From the NCBI RefSeq assembly GCF_014207255.1, contig NZ_JACHCZ010000001.1:422592-486591 (forward strand): a DNA stretch of 64,000 nucleotides, in the 5' to 3' direction. The position numbers and the translations under genes were made by a program. This DNA comes from Pseudomonas sp. JAI120. Its GTDB lineage: Bacteria; Pseudomonadota; Gammaproteobacteria; Pseudomonadales; Pseudomonadaceae. Positions 37,301 to 45,565 of the stretch are shown piece after piece; position 1 is the stretch's first letter, and every line of letters begins with the position of its first letter. A model generated the notes under the pieces. That model saw only the letters and a list, made by a program, of their open reading frames with translations. It searched no databases and was not told where the DNA came from.

Positions 37301-38613
37301 TGAAGCCCGCAGATATCATAACCTTGGCTGGCAATAAAAACCTTACCGCCAAGGAGGTCGGGATGCTGCTCAAGCGGTTCGACGATCTCTCTTACCAAAT
37401 CGGTCGGGTTGGCTCAGCTCGTTTTATCGATGCCATAGAACCAGGGCTCGGCAGCGTAATACCTATGCCTCAAGTCATATACCTTTCCAAGACCGGGCAA
37501 TTGTCCAATGGCCAATGTGCCGCGCTGTCACGTGTCATGGCGGACGCCATGGCAGAAGGCAAAGAACGGTTATTGATCAAGAACATGCTCAGTGCAGCGG
37601 CCTACCCGGCCGATCCGGCCTCCAGAGAATTTACTGCCAAACTGAGCAAGATCCAAACCCAAGTCGGCGCGCGAAGTGCTTTTCATGCTCAACAGACGGT
37701 GCGTCAGGAGACGGTTCAAGGCATCGTGAATGAGCTGGCCGACGCCAGCGTATCCAAGTCAATAATGATCGACTCTCCTGGTCACGCCATGGCGGCTGGC
37801 GTAAGGGTTGATGACACAGGAAAGAGCTTCTACTTCTATGACCCTAATCATGGGCTTGCGAAATTTTCCAATGCACAGGACATGGAAAAGGCACTGGAGA
37901 AACTGACTCGTGACAAGAAACTGGAGCCAGGCTACGTGACTCATAGTACTGACCCCGCTAAGTTGGAGTTCAAGGTCTTCGACCATACTGATGCGTGGCA
38001 GCGAACAAATAGTGTGCTGAGTACGGATGTTAAAAAGCTGTATGACGCACGACTCGCCATCCGACCAGACAGCGAAAGAAGTGCTGAAAAGTTCATGGTT
38101 CGTTTACTCAATGAACGTCTTGCCACCCCCGGGACCAAGGCGAGTGTCCGAACCCTTGAGGAACTGAAGAAATTTGACTTCGCTGTCCCAACCCAAATAT
38201 TTCGAGGGCATACAGCTACCGGGGATACTCTCGCGACCGGCCTCAGGCGTGCAGCGGGAACGGACTCTTCCGGCGACGACTATCTGGCTGCGATTATCCA
38301 ACATACGGCAAGAACATCAGGCAGTGGCGGTGAAGTCATGTCATTCAGCGCGAGCAAGGCCAAAGCCAATAGTTTTGCCACTCAGTACTCAACACCCACT
38401 AAGAAGGTGCCCGTCTTTACTGTCGACACCACCCAAGACCCGAACGCATTTCGAACGGTGGTCGATATCGTTCTTAAAGACGGGGAAAGACTGGTCGGGG
38501 ATAAAAAAATCACTAAAGCAACCCTTCTGCAAGCCGTTGAAAAATTGAACGGGCAGGAGTTAGAGGTCTTTTATGTCAAAGGGGACATACCGCCGGCATT
38601 TATGGTGAGCTAA
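34393..38613 (+). CDS. Large putative type III effector: YopT-like protease signature plus ADP-ribosyltransferase domain
   Basis: 1406 residues; ATG 34402 is an alternative start. Residues 1-75 are rich in Ser/Thr/Pro/Gln, like type III secretion signals. The body (about 80-950) is shared with the 1181-aa paralog at 45566, e.g. LLLSRVAPQFLVK at 319-331 and IIPFKSA near 748; it resembles the large Pseudomonas 'dermonecrotic toxin' (DUF6543) group, from memory. A C58-type triad follows: C1042 (NGQCAALS), H1131 (PGHAMAAGV), D1150 (FYFYDPNHG). The C-terminus (1255-1406) shows ADP-ribosyltransferase motifs: R1271 (IFRGHT), S1317-F-S1319, and E1389-L-E1391 followed by GDIP, in the order and spacing of the cholera/LT A chain. 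No signal peptide. Base composition is visibly more AT-rich than its neighbours. Secretion and activities are inferred. Confidence 0.78.
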   Translation: MPLMISSDSVTLPRQHLQSTPQTSTSASSHAPLAESSSEWDIDPIRNQRSIRSIGQRSLLAQQSVQNQLPPPLQKNSMTAADAIGLQALIDGLTKTGELQKHQYYGTERRLRSLQITLPPESYIARKNNLLEGQSMSAERYIQALGLPLPTSWQETLRLTQKIAMPLPAPPALGDFGGLLGRTVPLAQFQQDRVRAIVNESANTSIQSLIIHAVTNTESPVTPRKVLEQLIANPQAQALGQKLEAELQGISTTTSVNEWLMTAVALELGITPETQRNRIAGYDLNQPDNWGKPASAIIAAVNDHLERENANVPDVRGYLLLSRVAPQFLVKQLPENLVYGSNEWAVFSAAVSRIEQQAPGTAATMTFDQVIEFGNTSAVSERQAVHAALAERNAMVDWGIVNGFLIKDDDDNYDPAAIEHTRSKFNEQITELSTRLAVFSSPLPTRKALAEAELKKVLGDHVPLEKEFIKLGRQNRGGTAYSIIDLYMSGRLKADTLRSDFDKELLKKLEPKFDELPDIEEVFKETFTPYFDGVKKAFTSRIKNQISRLPLEDRKNFGFGGLTAYSVRLPLHEDREDDISQKQYKKIGRDCILFKTVRGEKSTYYEFSVSDQTIRKKIDLPDDLPIGATRIFRGVDGDKYIEGFERLPFDLDKYGIGNGGLPPPKVPVIIDRVKIQPASVTSGADEPNSTTAPLKTFFTAKTDAIAKTVSEHFFSDKDSFEANASGETNFEKRYRKNNKLSNDILNVIIPFKSAIENAIEGKWDDAIGDAMLDLIALYNPGAKGSGIVNRTSKTTAMRLLTGVKKFGGAVLKDANLFADVADLTRLLTKGARSAASSLSDGVHSLQMSSRSLLNAPNGLDSVSMGTFKYQGEVMEGAAAFKDNKWYALDPLSLKPYGAPLEDFLPSLQNQMAELGKWATADSPRKTLDEAVVKSWKKTVNDHRTGPQKAQFESGYQSGNPQTIRGFSNSMKPADIITLAGNKNLTAKEVGMLLKRFDDLSYQIGRVGSARFIDAIEPGLGSVIPMPQVIYLSKTGQLSNGQCAALSRVMADAMAEGKERLLIKNMLSAAAYPADPASREFTAKLSKIQTQVGARSAFHAQQTVRQETVQGIVNELADASVSKSIMIDSPGHAMAAGVRVDDTGKSFYFYDPNHGLAKFSNAQDMEKALEKLTRDKKLEPGYVTHSTDPAKLEFKVFDHTDAWQRTNSVLSTDVKKLYDARLAIRPDSERSAEKFMVRLLNERLATPGTKASVRTLEELKKFDFAVPTQIFRGHTATGDTLATGLRRAAGTDSSGDDYLAAIIQHTARTSGSGGEVMSFSASKAKANSFATQYSTPTKKVPVFTVDTTQDPNAFRTVVDIVLKDGERLVGDKKITKATLLQAVEKLNGQELEVFYVKGDIPPAFMVS

Positions 38614-38684
38614 AGCACCTCTCATCCTACGCTCAATGCCAATAGGAAAAAACTGACACCTTGAACCTATGAAAGCGAAAGCAG

Positions 38685-38706
38685 CGGCGTCGGACTTTCG
38701 ACGCCG
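38685..38706. terminator. Hairpin between effector and response regulator
   Basis: CGGCGTCG (38685-38692) and CGACGCCG (38699-38706) form a perfect 8-bp stem around a 6-nt loop, between two convergent genes. There is no T tract on either side, so termination here is only a possibility. Confidence 0.35.
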
Positions 38707-38714
38707 ACCCGCCA

Positions 38715-39092
38715 TCAGGCCAATAACCGCTGTATATGCTCCTGCAACGTATCCAGATCAAACGGCTTGGCCAGGATCGGCGCATTGCGCGTGATCGGGC
38801 TGTTGCAGTCGAGAATTTCCTGCGGGTAGCCGCTGATAAAGATCACTTTCAATTCCGGGCGCAACTTGAGCGCGGGCTCGGCGATCTGCACGCCGGAAAT
38901 CCCACCGGGCAAACGGTAGTCGGTGACCATCAGGTCCAGGTGCGGCTTGGTGGCGAGGATTTCAAAGGCCTGCTCCCCGTTGATCGCCTTCAACACCCGA
39001 TACCCCAGGCCGGCCAGGTACTCACCCAGCACAAACATAATGGATTCGTCGTCCTCGACGATCAGAACGACATCTTGTGCATCTTCACTCAT
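38715..39092 (-). CDS. Single-domain response regulator
   Basis: 125-residue CheY-like receiver without output domain. Acidic pair in VLIVEDDES, phospho-acceptor Asp in LMVTDYRLPGGISG, conserved Thr/Ser position as SGYP, and Lys in AKPF. ATG 39092 chosen: AAAGG is 8 nt upstream, while a TTG 30 bp earlier lacks a site. Lies 78 bp behind the REC-kinase gene of the phosphorelay island and probably receives phosphate from one of its kinases. Confidence 0.88.
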   Translation of the reverse strand: MSEDAQDVVLIVEDDESIMFVLGEYLAGLGYRVLKAINGEQAFEILATKPHLDLMVTDYRLPGGISGVQIAEPALKLRPELKVIFISGYPQEILDCNSPITRNAPILAKPFDLDTLQEHIQRLLA

Positions 39093-39170
39093 GGGAAGCC
39101 TTTGTCCGGTCAATTGCTGCAATTACGACCATGGGGTCACGCAGAGGTTGCGTCGGGGTGACGATTGATT

Positions 39171-40364
39171 TCATGCCGACTGTTCAAGGGGCAGGCACAC
39201 CCGAAACAACGCGCCCTCGCCTATCCGGCTCTCGACCTCGATGGTGCCGCCGTGGGCTGCAATGATCTGTTCTGAAATAAACAGCCCAAGGCCCAGGCCC
39301 GCTGATACCTGGCTGGCGGACACGCGTTCGAACTGCTGGAAGATACGCTTCTGGTTCGCTTCACTGATGCCGATCCCATGGTCGCGCACCTCGACCCGGG
39401 CCTCGCCATGTTCGTTGTACACGCGCACCTCCACCGGGCTCTTGGCCCCGTAGCGCAAGGCGTTGGTCAGCAGATTGGTGATCACCTGCTCGATACGGAA
39501 CTCATCCCAGTTGCCCACCACGGGTCCACCGGCAACCAGTTGCATCGACGATTCGGCGGCAGCCACTTGCGGAGCGAAATTCTCCACCAGGTTGCTTACC
39601 AGTTGCGTCAGGTCGAAGCGTCCCGGGCGAATCGACAATTTGCCGGTGCGGATACGCGAGACGTCGAGCATGTCTTCGATCAGGCGGATCAGGCTCTGGA
39701 TCTGACGCTCGTCGCGGTCGACCATGGCGTGCATCTTGTCCAGGGTGAACGCGGCGGCGTTGTCCCGCGCCAGGTGCATCTTGCGCAGCTGGGTTTCCAG
39801 GATCAGGCCGTTAAGCGGCGTACGCACTTCGTGGGCGACGATCGACATGAAGTCGTCCCGCATGCGCACTGCCTGCTCCAGCTCGGCCTGGGTGGCCTGC
39901 AGGCGCGTCAGCAACAGCTCCTGCTCGCGACGGCTGCGCTCCAGCGCTTCCACCTGCAGTTTCATCGCCTTGCTCTGGCGGTACAGGTCGACGAACACAT
40001 TGACCTTGCTCTTCACCGCGTGGATATCCAGCGGTTTGTGCAGGAAATCCACGGCGCCGCTTTCGTAGCCCTTGAAGGCGTAATTGAGCTCACGGCCTGC
40101 GGCGCTGACGAACACAATCGGAATGTTCTTGGTTTTTTCGGTGCCGCGCATCAGTTCGGCCAGCTCGAACCCGTTCATGCCGGGCATCTGCACATCAAGA
40201 ATCGCCAGGGCGAACTCGTGCTCCAGCAACAGGGACAAGGCCTCGTCGGCGCTCAATGCCTTGAAGACCTGGCGATCCTCGCGCTTGATCAGCGCTTCGA
40301 GGGCCAGCAGGTTTTCCGGCAGATCGTCAACGATCAGCAGTTTGGCCTGGACAGTACTTAACAT
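39171..40364 (-). CDS. Receiver-histidine kinase (REC-HisKA-HATPase)
   Basis: 397-residue cytosolic protein. N-terminal receiver (about 6-120) with Asp in ILDVQMPGMNGFE and Lys in HKPLD; coiled-coil linker; HisKA with SIVAHEVRTPLNGL; ATPase with NALRYGA, DHGIGISEA and GLGLGLFISEQI. The receiver at the front suggests control by phosphate from the large hybrid kinase. Start overlaps the end of the cheB-like gene by 7 bp. Last tightly coupled gene of the island. Confidence 0.9.
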   Translation of the reverse strand: MLSTVQAKLLIVDDLPENLLALEALIKREDRQVFKALSADEALSLLLEHEFALAILDVQMPGMNGFELAELMRGTEKTKNIPIVFVSAAGRELNYAFKGYESGAVDFLHKPLDIHAVKSKVNVFVDLYRQSKAMKLQVEALERSRREQELLLTRLQATQAELEQAVRMRDDFMSIVAHEVRTPLNGLILETQLRKMHLARDNAAAFTLDKMHAMVDRDERQIQSLIRLIEDMLDVSRIRTGKLSIRPGRFDLTQLVSNLVENFAPQVAAAESSMQLVAGGPVVGNWDEFRIEQVITNLLTNALRYGAKSPVEVRVYNEHGEARVEVRDHGIGISEANQKRIFQQFERVSASQVSAGLGLGLFISEQIIAAHGGTIEVESRIGEGALFRVCLPLEQSA

Positions 40365-40957
40365 GGGGAGGATTCCAGGGAAGCCAGCAATGCGGCAATG
40401 CGGCTCAAAGTCAGAATATGGTCGGGTATATGCAAGGCCAGGGCCGCCTGCGGCATCACGGCAATCCGAGCTTCACTGGGGTCCTGTACCACGGTGGTGC
40501 CGCCCGAGTGCTTGACATGGGCCAGCCCGTGGGCGCCATCGTGGTTGGCGCCGGTCAGGAGAATCGCCAGCAGCCCCTTGCCATAGGCGTCGGCGGCCGA
40601 GGCGAACAGGTAATCGATAGCCGGCCGGGAATGGTGTACCCGGTCTTCCTGGCTCAGGGACAGGCTGCGGTCATGCTCTACCGAGAGGTGATAGCCGGGT
40701 CCGGCGAAATAAAGCGTGCCTGCATCGATTACCTCCTTGTCCCGCGCTTCGCGCACGGGGATGGGCAAGCGCCGCGCAAACACTTCCGCCAGTTGGCTGC
40801 GGCGCTCATCCGGAAGGTGCAAGACCGCAATGATCGGCAGGCCGAAGGTCTCGGGCAGTTCGCTGAAAATACTCAGCAACGCTTCGACGCCGCCGGCGGA
40901 AGCGCCGACGACGATGGCTTCAATCCCGCGAATCGGGTTGGCTGCAACGTCGCTCAT
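40358..40957 (-). CDS. cheB: CheB-type methylesterase domain protein (no receiver)
   Basis: 199-residue protein corresponding only to the CheB catalytic domain. Nucleophile S20 in GASAGGVEA, H47 in AVLHLPDERRS and the Asp in LTGANHDGAHGL form the triad. The usual N-terminal receiver is missing, so it cannot be switched on by phosphorylation in the normal way. ATG 40957 overlaps the cheR stop (ATGA). No chemoreceptor is in the operon, so substrate methyl-glutamates may be on a noncanonical partner. Confidence 0.88.
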   Translation of the reverse strand: MSDVAANPIRGIEAIVVGASAGGVEALLSIFSELPETFGLPIIAVLHLPDERRSQLAEVFARRLPIPVREARDKEVIDAGTLYFAGPGYHLSVEHDRSLSLSQEDRVHHSRPAIDYLFASAADAYGKGLLAILLTGANHDGAHGLAHVKHSGGTTVVQDPSEARIAVMPQAALALHIPDHILTLSRIAALLASLESSPC

Positions 40958-41784
40958 GATTTTCGGTAGATCCGTTCCTGTTTGACCAAGGGTTCGAATT
41001 GCTTGTTGTAGGCGGAAAAATCCAGGGTTTCCTTGCTGCCCAGCACCAGGAAGCCGCGATGGCACAGCGACTCATGAAACAATCCGAATGCTCGATCCTG
41101 CAACTTTTTATTGAAGTAAATCAATACGTTACGGCATGAAATTAATTGAGTTTCTGAGAATACACTGTCGGTCGCCAGGCTGTGATCGGCAAACGTCACG
41201 TTCTCGCGCAGCGTCTTGTCGAAGATTGCGTAATCGTAGGCCGCCGTGTAGTAGTCGGCAAATGATCGTTGCCCCCCGGCCTGTTGATAATTGGCGGTGT
41301 AGGCCCGCACATTTTCCAGTGAGAAAATGCCCTGCTTGGCTTTATCCAGGGACGCCGGGTTGATGTCCGTGGCGTAGATGATCGTGCGCTCCAGCAAGCC
41401 CTCTTCACGCAGCAGGATGGCCATGGAGTACACCTCCTCCCCAGTGCTGCAACCGGCGATCCAGATCTTGATTGACGGGTAGGTCTTGAGCAGCGGCACC
41501 ACTTCCTGGCGGATCGCCAGGAAGTGCGAGGGATCGCGAAACATCTCGCTCACCGGGATCGTCAGAAATTGCAGCAACTGCATGAACGCTGCCGGGTCAT
41601 GCAACACCCGCTCCTGCAGCGCCGAAATCGTGGCGCAGTCGAACTGGCGCAAGGCATGAGCCACGCGGCGTTTGACCGACGCGCCGGAGTAGTCGCGAAA
41701 GTCGTAGCTGTACTTGAGGTAAATCGCCTCGATCAACAGGCGCAGCTCAATATCGCTGCTTTTCTCCAAAAAACGTTGCTCCAC
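40954..41784 (-). CDS. cheR: CheR-type SAM-dependent methyltransferase
   Basis: 276-residue protein-glutamate methyltransferase. The N-terminal helical domain has the conserved FRDYSGASVKRRVAHALRQ; the catalytic domain shows KIWIAGCSTGEEVYSMAI (SAM binding), ATDINPASLDKA and ISCRNVLIYFNKKLQ. No TPR tail. GTG 41784 directly abuts the stop of the hybrid kinase. With the CheB-like protein it makes a methylation module in a sensor-kinase operon rather than a chemotaxis operon. Confidence 0.92.
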   Translation of the reverse strand: MEQRFLEKSSDIELRLLIEAIYLKYSYDFRDYSGASVKRRVAHALRQFDCATISALQERVLHDPAAFMQLLQFLTIPVSEMFRDPSHFLAIRQEVVPLLKTYPSIKIWIAGCSTGEEVYSMAILLREEGLLERTIIYATDINPASLDKAKQGIFSLENVRAYTANYQQAGGQRSFADYYTAAYDYAIFDKTLRENVTFADHSLATDSVFSETQLISCRNVLIYFNKKLQDRAFGLFHESLCHRGFLVLGSKETLDFSAYNKQFEPLVKQERIYRKS

Positions 41785-44700
41785 TTAAATGCGTTCCATC
41801 TTGGGTAGCCATACGCGAATCAGCGAGAACAGGCGATCCAGGTCGATCGGCTTGGCCAGGTAATCGTTGGAGCCCGCCGCGAGGCAACGCTCCTGATCGT
41901 CCTTCATGGCCTTGGCCGTCACGGCGATGATCGGCAGTTTCTTCCAGCGCGGGTCCTGGCGGATCAAGGCGGTGGCCTCGTAGCCGTCCATCTCCGGCAT
42001 CATCACATCCATCAGCACCAGGTCGATATCGTCGACTTCATTGAGTCTCTCGATGGCTTCGCGGCCATTACGGCCGATCACCACCACGGCGCCTTTGTGC
42101 TCCAGGGCGCTGGTCAGGGCGAAGATGTTACGCACATCGTCGTCCACCAACAGGATCTTGCGTCCTTCGAAAACCTTGTCGCGGCTGCGGGCGGTCTTGA
42201 GCATCTTCTGGCGGTCATGGGACAGCTGGGATTCGACTTTGTGCAGAAAGAGTGTGACTTCGTCGAGCAGGCGCTCCGGTGAGCGGGCGCCCTTGATGAT
42301 GATCGAGCGCGAATACTTGCGCAATTCGGCCTCTTCATCACGGGTGAGATTGCGGCCGGTGTAGACGATCACCGGCGGGAACGAGCAGATATCTTCGGTG
42401 TCCATGCGCTTGAGCAACTCGTTGCCCAGCATGTCCGGCAGCTTGAGGTCGATGATCATGCAGTCGTAGACGTTGTTGCGTAGCAGGTCCAGCGCTTCCT
42501 GGGCGAAGCCCACGGCGGTGATCTCGATGTCATCGTCGCCGATCAGGCGGGCAATGCTGTCGCGCTGGAGGTCATCGTCCTCCACCAGCAGGACGCGCTT
42601 GACCTTCTGGGTCAGCTTGGCTTCCAGACGTGCAAACACGTCCTTGAGCTCTTCGCGGGTGGTGGGTTTTACCGCATAGCCGATAGCGCCCATGTGCATG
42701 GCGGCTTCGACGCGGTCTTCCACGGAAATCACATGCACCGGGATGTGGCGGGTGTTGGCGTGCTCCTTGAGGCGTTGCAGCACGGTGAGGCCGGAATGGT
42801 CCGGCAGGCGCATGTCCAGCAGGATCGCGTCAGGGATGTATTCCTCTGCCAGGCTGTAGCCTTCGTCCGCGCCATGGGCCACCAGGCACTGGTAACCCAA
42901 CTCATGGGCCAGGTCGAACAGGATGCGGGCGAAGTTCGGTTCATCCTCCACCACCAGAATGCAACGGCTGGTGAACGGCGTTTTGTCGCGGTCGTCGGCA
43001 AACCGCGGGATCTGCTTGGCGTCGGCTACCGGCAGCGGTGAGATCGCGATGGGCTTGGGCGCGGGGGCGGCAACGACCTGACGCGGTTGCTCGATCGGCG
43101 CGGCATCTTCCTCGCGTTCGACATACTGCTCCGGCAGCACCAGGGTAAAGGTGCTGCCTTTGCCAGGCTCGCTGGTCACGCTGATATAGCCGCCGAGCAA
43201 CGCGGCCAGGTCGCGGGAAATCGACAGGCCCAGGCCGGTGCCACCGTAACGGCGGTTGGTGGTGCCATCGGCCTGGCGGAAAGCTTCGAAGATGCTTTCC
43301 TGCTGGTCCGGCGCAATACCGATACCCGAATCACGCACGGTAAAGGCAATGCCCTCGCCCGGCGCACGGGACACCGACAGGCTCACTTCGCCCTGCTCGG
43401 TGAACTTGACCGCGTTGGACAGCAGGTTCTTGAGGATCTGCTCCAGGCGCTGGCGATCGGTAAACAGCATCACCGGCGCACCGTTCTGTACCTCCACCTG
43501 GAAGCCCAGCTTACGGTCAGCGGCCAACGGTTCGAACATCCCGCGCAAGCCATCGACCAGGCGCGCCACACTGGAGTTTTCCGGGCGCACTTCCAACTTG
43601 CCGGCTTCTACCTTGGAAATATCGAGGATGTCGTTGATCAGGTTGAGCAGGTCGTTGCCGGCCGAATAGATCGACTCGGCAAACTTGACCTGTTCGGCGC
43701 TGAGGTTTTCCTGGGGGTTTTCCGCCAGCAACTTGGCCAGGATCAACGAACTGTTCAGCGGTGTACGCAGTTCGTGGGACATGTTGGCGAGGAATTCGGA
43801 CTTGTACTTGCTGGAACGCTGCAACTCATCGGCGCGGTCTTCCAGCTCGAGCTGGGCCTGGTTGAGCTGGACGTTCTTGCGGTCCATGGCATCGCGCTGC
43901 TCGGCCAGGGTCTGGGTCTGTTCGGCCAGTTGCTCGTTGGTCTGCTCCAGCTCGGCTTGCTGGGTTTCCAGGTGGGCCTGGGATTCCTTGAGGATGCGCG
44001 ACTGCTCTTCAAGCTCTTCGTTGGCGGTCTTCAGTTCTTCCTGCTGCACTTGCAGCTCTTCGTTGAGTTGCTGGGTCTCGGCCAGCACTTCCTGCAAGCG
44101 TTGGCGGTAGCGCGCCGCTTCGATTGACGTGCCGATATTACCGGCGATCAGCTCCAGCAGTTCTACATCACGCTCTTCCAGCGGTCGCAGGAAGCCCAGC
44201 TCAATCACACCATTGACACGGTCGTCATCGCTGGTGGGCACCACCAGCACGCTACGGGTCGAGCCTTCGCCGAGGCCGGAGCTGACCTTGAAGTAGTCGA
44301 CCGGCACATCATCAAGGCGAATCAGCCGGTCCAACTGGGCGGCCTGGCCCACGATCCCCTCGTCGCTGTAGATAGCCTGTTCAAGCTGTTCCTGTTCCCG
44401 GGAGAAGCCATACGTCGCCACGCGCCTGAGGCCGCCGTGCTCTTCACGCACATACAGCGCCGCCACCGCCGAGCCCATGTACTGGGCGAAGAATTGCAGG
44501 ATATTGCGGCCCAGCATGTTGAGGGTCAGTTGGCCAAGGACTTGCTCGGCCAATTCGGTCTGGCCATTGCGTAGCCAGGCTTGTTGTTCCAGGCGCAGTG
44601 CGATCTTCTGTTGTGACGCGAGGTTTGCGCTATAACTACCTGAAAGAGCGAGTAAATTCTTACGGCCTATATAGGCCAGGAAGCCACTCAACCCCAACAC

Positions 44701-45282
44701 GAACGCCAAATACAAAGTGACACTGATAACGGTGGTGCGGGTGACTTCTTGATTGCGCGTGATGCGGAACTGCTGCTCCATCGCCACCGCATCTTCGTAT
44801 TCCTTGCGGATCTCATCGGTCAGGCGCTTGCCACGGCCGGCCTTCACCGCGCCGCGGTAGTCCCCACTCTGGCGCTGCATATCAATCATTGACTGGGCGT
44901 ATTTGTTCCACTCCAGTTGCAACGCTTCCAGGCGCTTGAGACGGTCCACCTGCTGTGGGTTATCCGCCACCAGCTCTTGCAGGTTGCGCAGGTCGGCAAT
45001 GATCCGCGGCTTAGCCACTTCGTACGGGTCGAGAAAGTGCTCGTCACCGGTGATGAGGAAACCGCGCATGCCGGTTTCCAGGTCCACCGTCATTTTAGAT
45101 GATTCGTTGAGGTTATTGATCACCCGGTCGGTGTGCTCGACCCATTGGATGACTGACAGCAAATAGGTGATCAGGCAGACGAAAAATACCGCGCTGAGCA
45201 CGCCCACACCCAGGGGCAACGCTACGTTTCGGCTGAGCAGTGTACGAAAGCTCTTTTCATCGACAGACGACGCGGGAGTCAT
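41785..45282 (-). CDS. CHASE3-GAF hybrid histidine kinase with three receivers
   Basis: 1165-residue inner-membrane sensor. Helix 1 (about 22-44), periplasmic CHASE3 domain (DLETGMRGFLITGDEHFLDPY), helix 2 (about 185-205), GAF domain (about 245-395), a long Glu/Gln coiled coil (about 400-510), HisKA (FLANMSHELRTPLNSSLIL), ATPase (DSGIGIAPD, GGTGLGLSISRD), then three receivers with Asp in LLDMRLPDHSG, IIDLKLPDMLG and LMDVMMPEMDG. ATG 45282 is used because AAGG lies 8 nt upstream. First gene of the operon kinase-cheR-cheB-REC kinase. Domain layout fits a phosphorelay hub; the signal is unknown. Confidence 0.92.
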   Translation of the reverse strand: MTPASSVDEKSFRTLLSRNVALPLGVGVLSAVFFVCLITYLLSVIQWVEHTDRVINNLNESSKMTVDLETGMRGFLITGDEHFLDPYEVAKPRIIADLRNLQELVADNPQQVDRLKRLEALQLEWNKYAQSMIDMQRQSGDYRGAVKAGRGKRLTDEIRKEYEDAVAMEQQFRITRNQEVTRTTVISVTLYLAFVLGLSGFLAYIGRKNLLALSGSYSANLASQQKIALRLEQQAWLRNGQTELAEQVLGQLTLNMLGRNILQFFAQYMGSAVAALYVREEHGGLRRVATYGFSREQEQLEQAIYSDEGIVGQAAQLDRLIRLDDVPVDYFKVSSGLGEGSTRSVLVVPTSDDDRVNGVIELGFLRPLEERDVELLELIAGNIGTSIEAARYRQRLQEVLAETQQLNEELQVQQEELKTANEELEEQSRILKESQAHLETQQAELEQTNEQLAEQTQTLAEQRDAMDRKNVQLNQAQLELEDRADELQRSSKYKSEFLANMSHELRTPLNSSLILAKLLAENPQENLSAEQVKFAESIYSAGNDLLNLINDILDISKVEAGKLEVRPENSSVARLVDGLRGMFEPLAADRKLGFQVEVQNGAPVMLFTDRQRLEQILKNLLSNAVKFTEQGEVSLSVSRAPGEGIAFTVRDSGIGIAPDQQESIFEAFRQADGTTNRRYGGTGLGLSISRDLAALLGGYISVTSEPGKGSTFTLVLPEQYVEREEDAAPIEQPRQVVAAPAPKPIAISPLPVADAKQIPRFADDRDKTPFTSRCILVVEDEPNFARILFDLAHELGYQCLVAHGADEGYSLAEEYIPDAILLDMRLPDHSGLTVLQRLKEHANTRHIPVHVISVEDRVEAAMHMGAIGYAVKPTTREELKDVFARLEAKLTQKVKRVLLVEDDDLQRDSIARLIGDDDIEITAVGFAQEALDLLRNNVYDCMIIDLKLPDMLGNELLKRMDTEDICSFPPVIVYTGRNLTRDEEAELRKYSRSIIIKGARSPERLLDEVTLFLHKVESQLSHDRQKMLKTARSRDKVFEGRKILLVDDDVRNIFALTSALEHKGAVVVIGRNGREAIERLNEVDDIDLVLMDVMMPEMDGYEATALIRQDPRWKKLPIIAVTAKAMKDDQERCLAAGSNDYLAKPIDLDRLFSLIRVWLPKMERI

Positions 45283-45464
45283 GGGCATGCCTTGGCCAAG
45301 TATGGAAAACCCGGGAGTTTGCCCCAAAGTGGCGGTAGAGGGCTACGTTTTGTGATGCACATAGAAGATTAAGCGCGACGGTCTGCCTGATCAGACTCCC
45401 TCCCCCCGCTCCCTGCCTGCATGCCTACATATATGATTTCTGACACTTGCTTCCCGGCCTGCGG

Positions 45465-45493
45465 GGAACGTCCGGACTTACGCTCGACACTCA
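45465..45493 (+). promoter_or_regulatory. hrp-box-like promoter upstream of the second effector
   Basis: GGAACG, 16 nt, then ACACTCA. Against the established HrpL consensus GGAACC-N15/16-CCACNNA only two bases differ, and the spacer is exact. It ends 72 bp before the ATG at 45566, a usual distance. Supports expression together with a type III secretion system encoded elsewhere. Confidence 0.65.
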
Positions 45494-45565
45494 CTTGCTG
45501 TGTGCCTTAGGTCCAGGGAGGCCCTTTCAGAAGGTATTACCCTTAAATAACTAAAGGTAATAAAG

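Noticed and set aside
38715..45282. Island as a classical chemotaxis operon
   Set aside because: No cheA, cheW or chemoreceptor is present; CheB lacks its receiver, and the kinases are not CheA-like.
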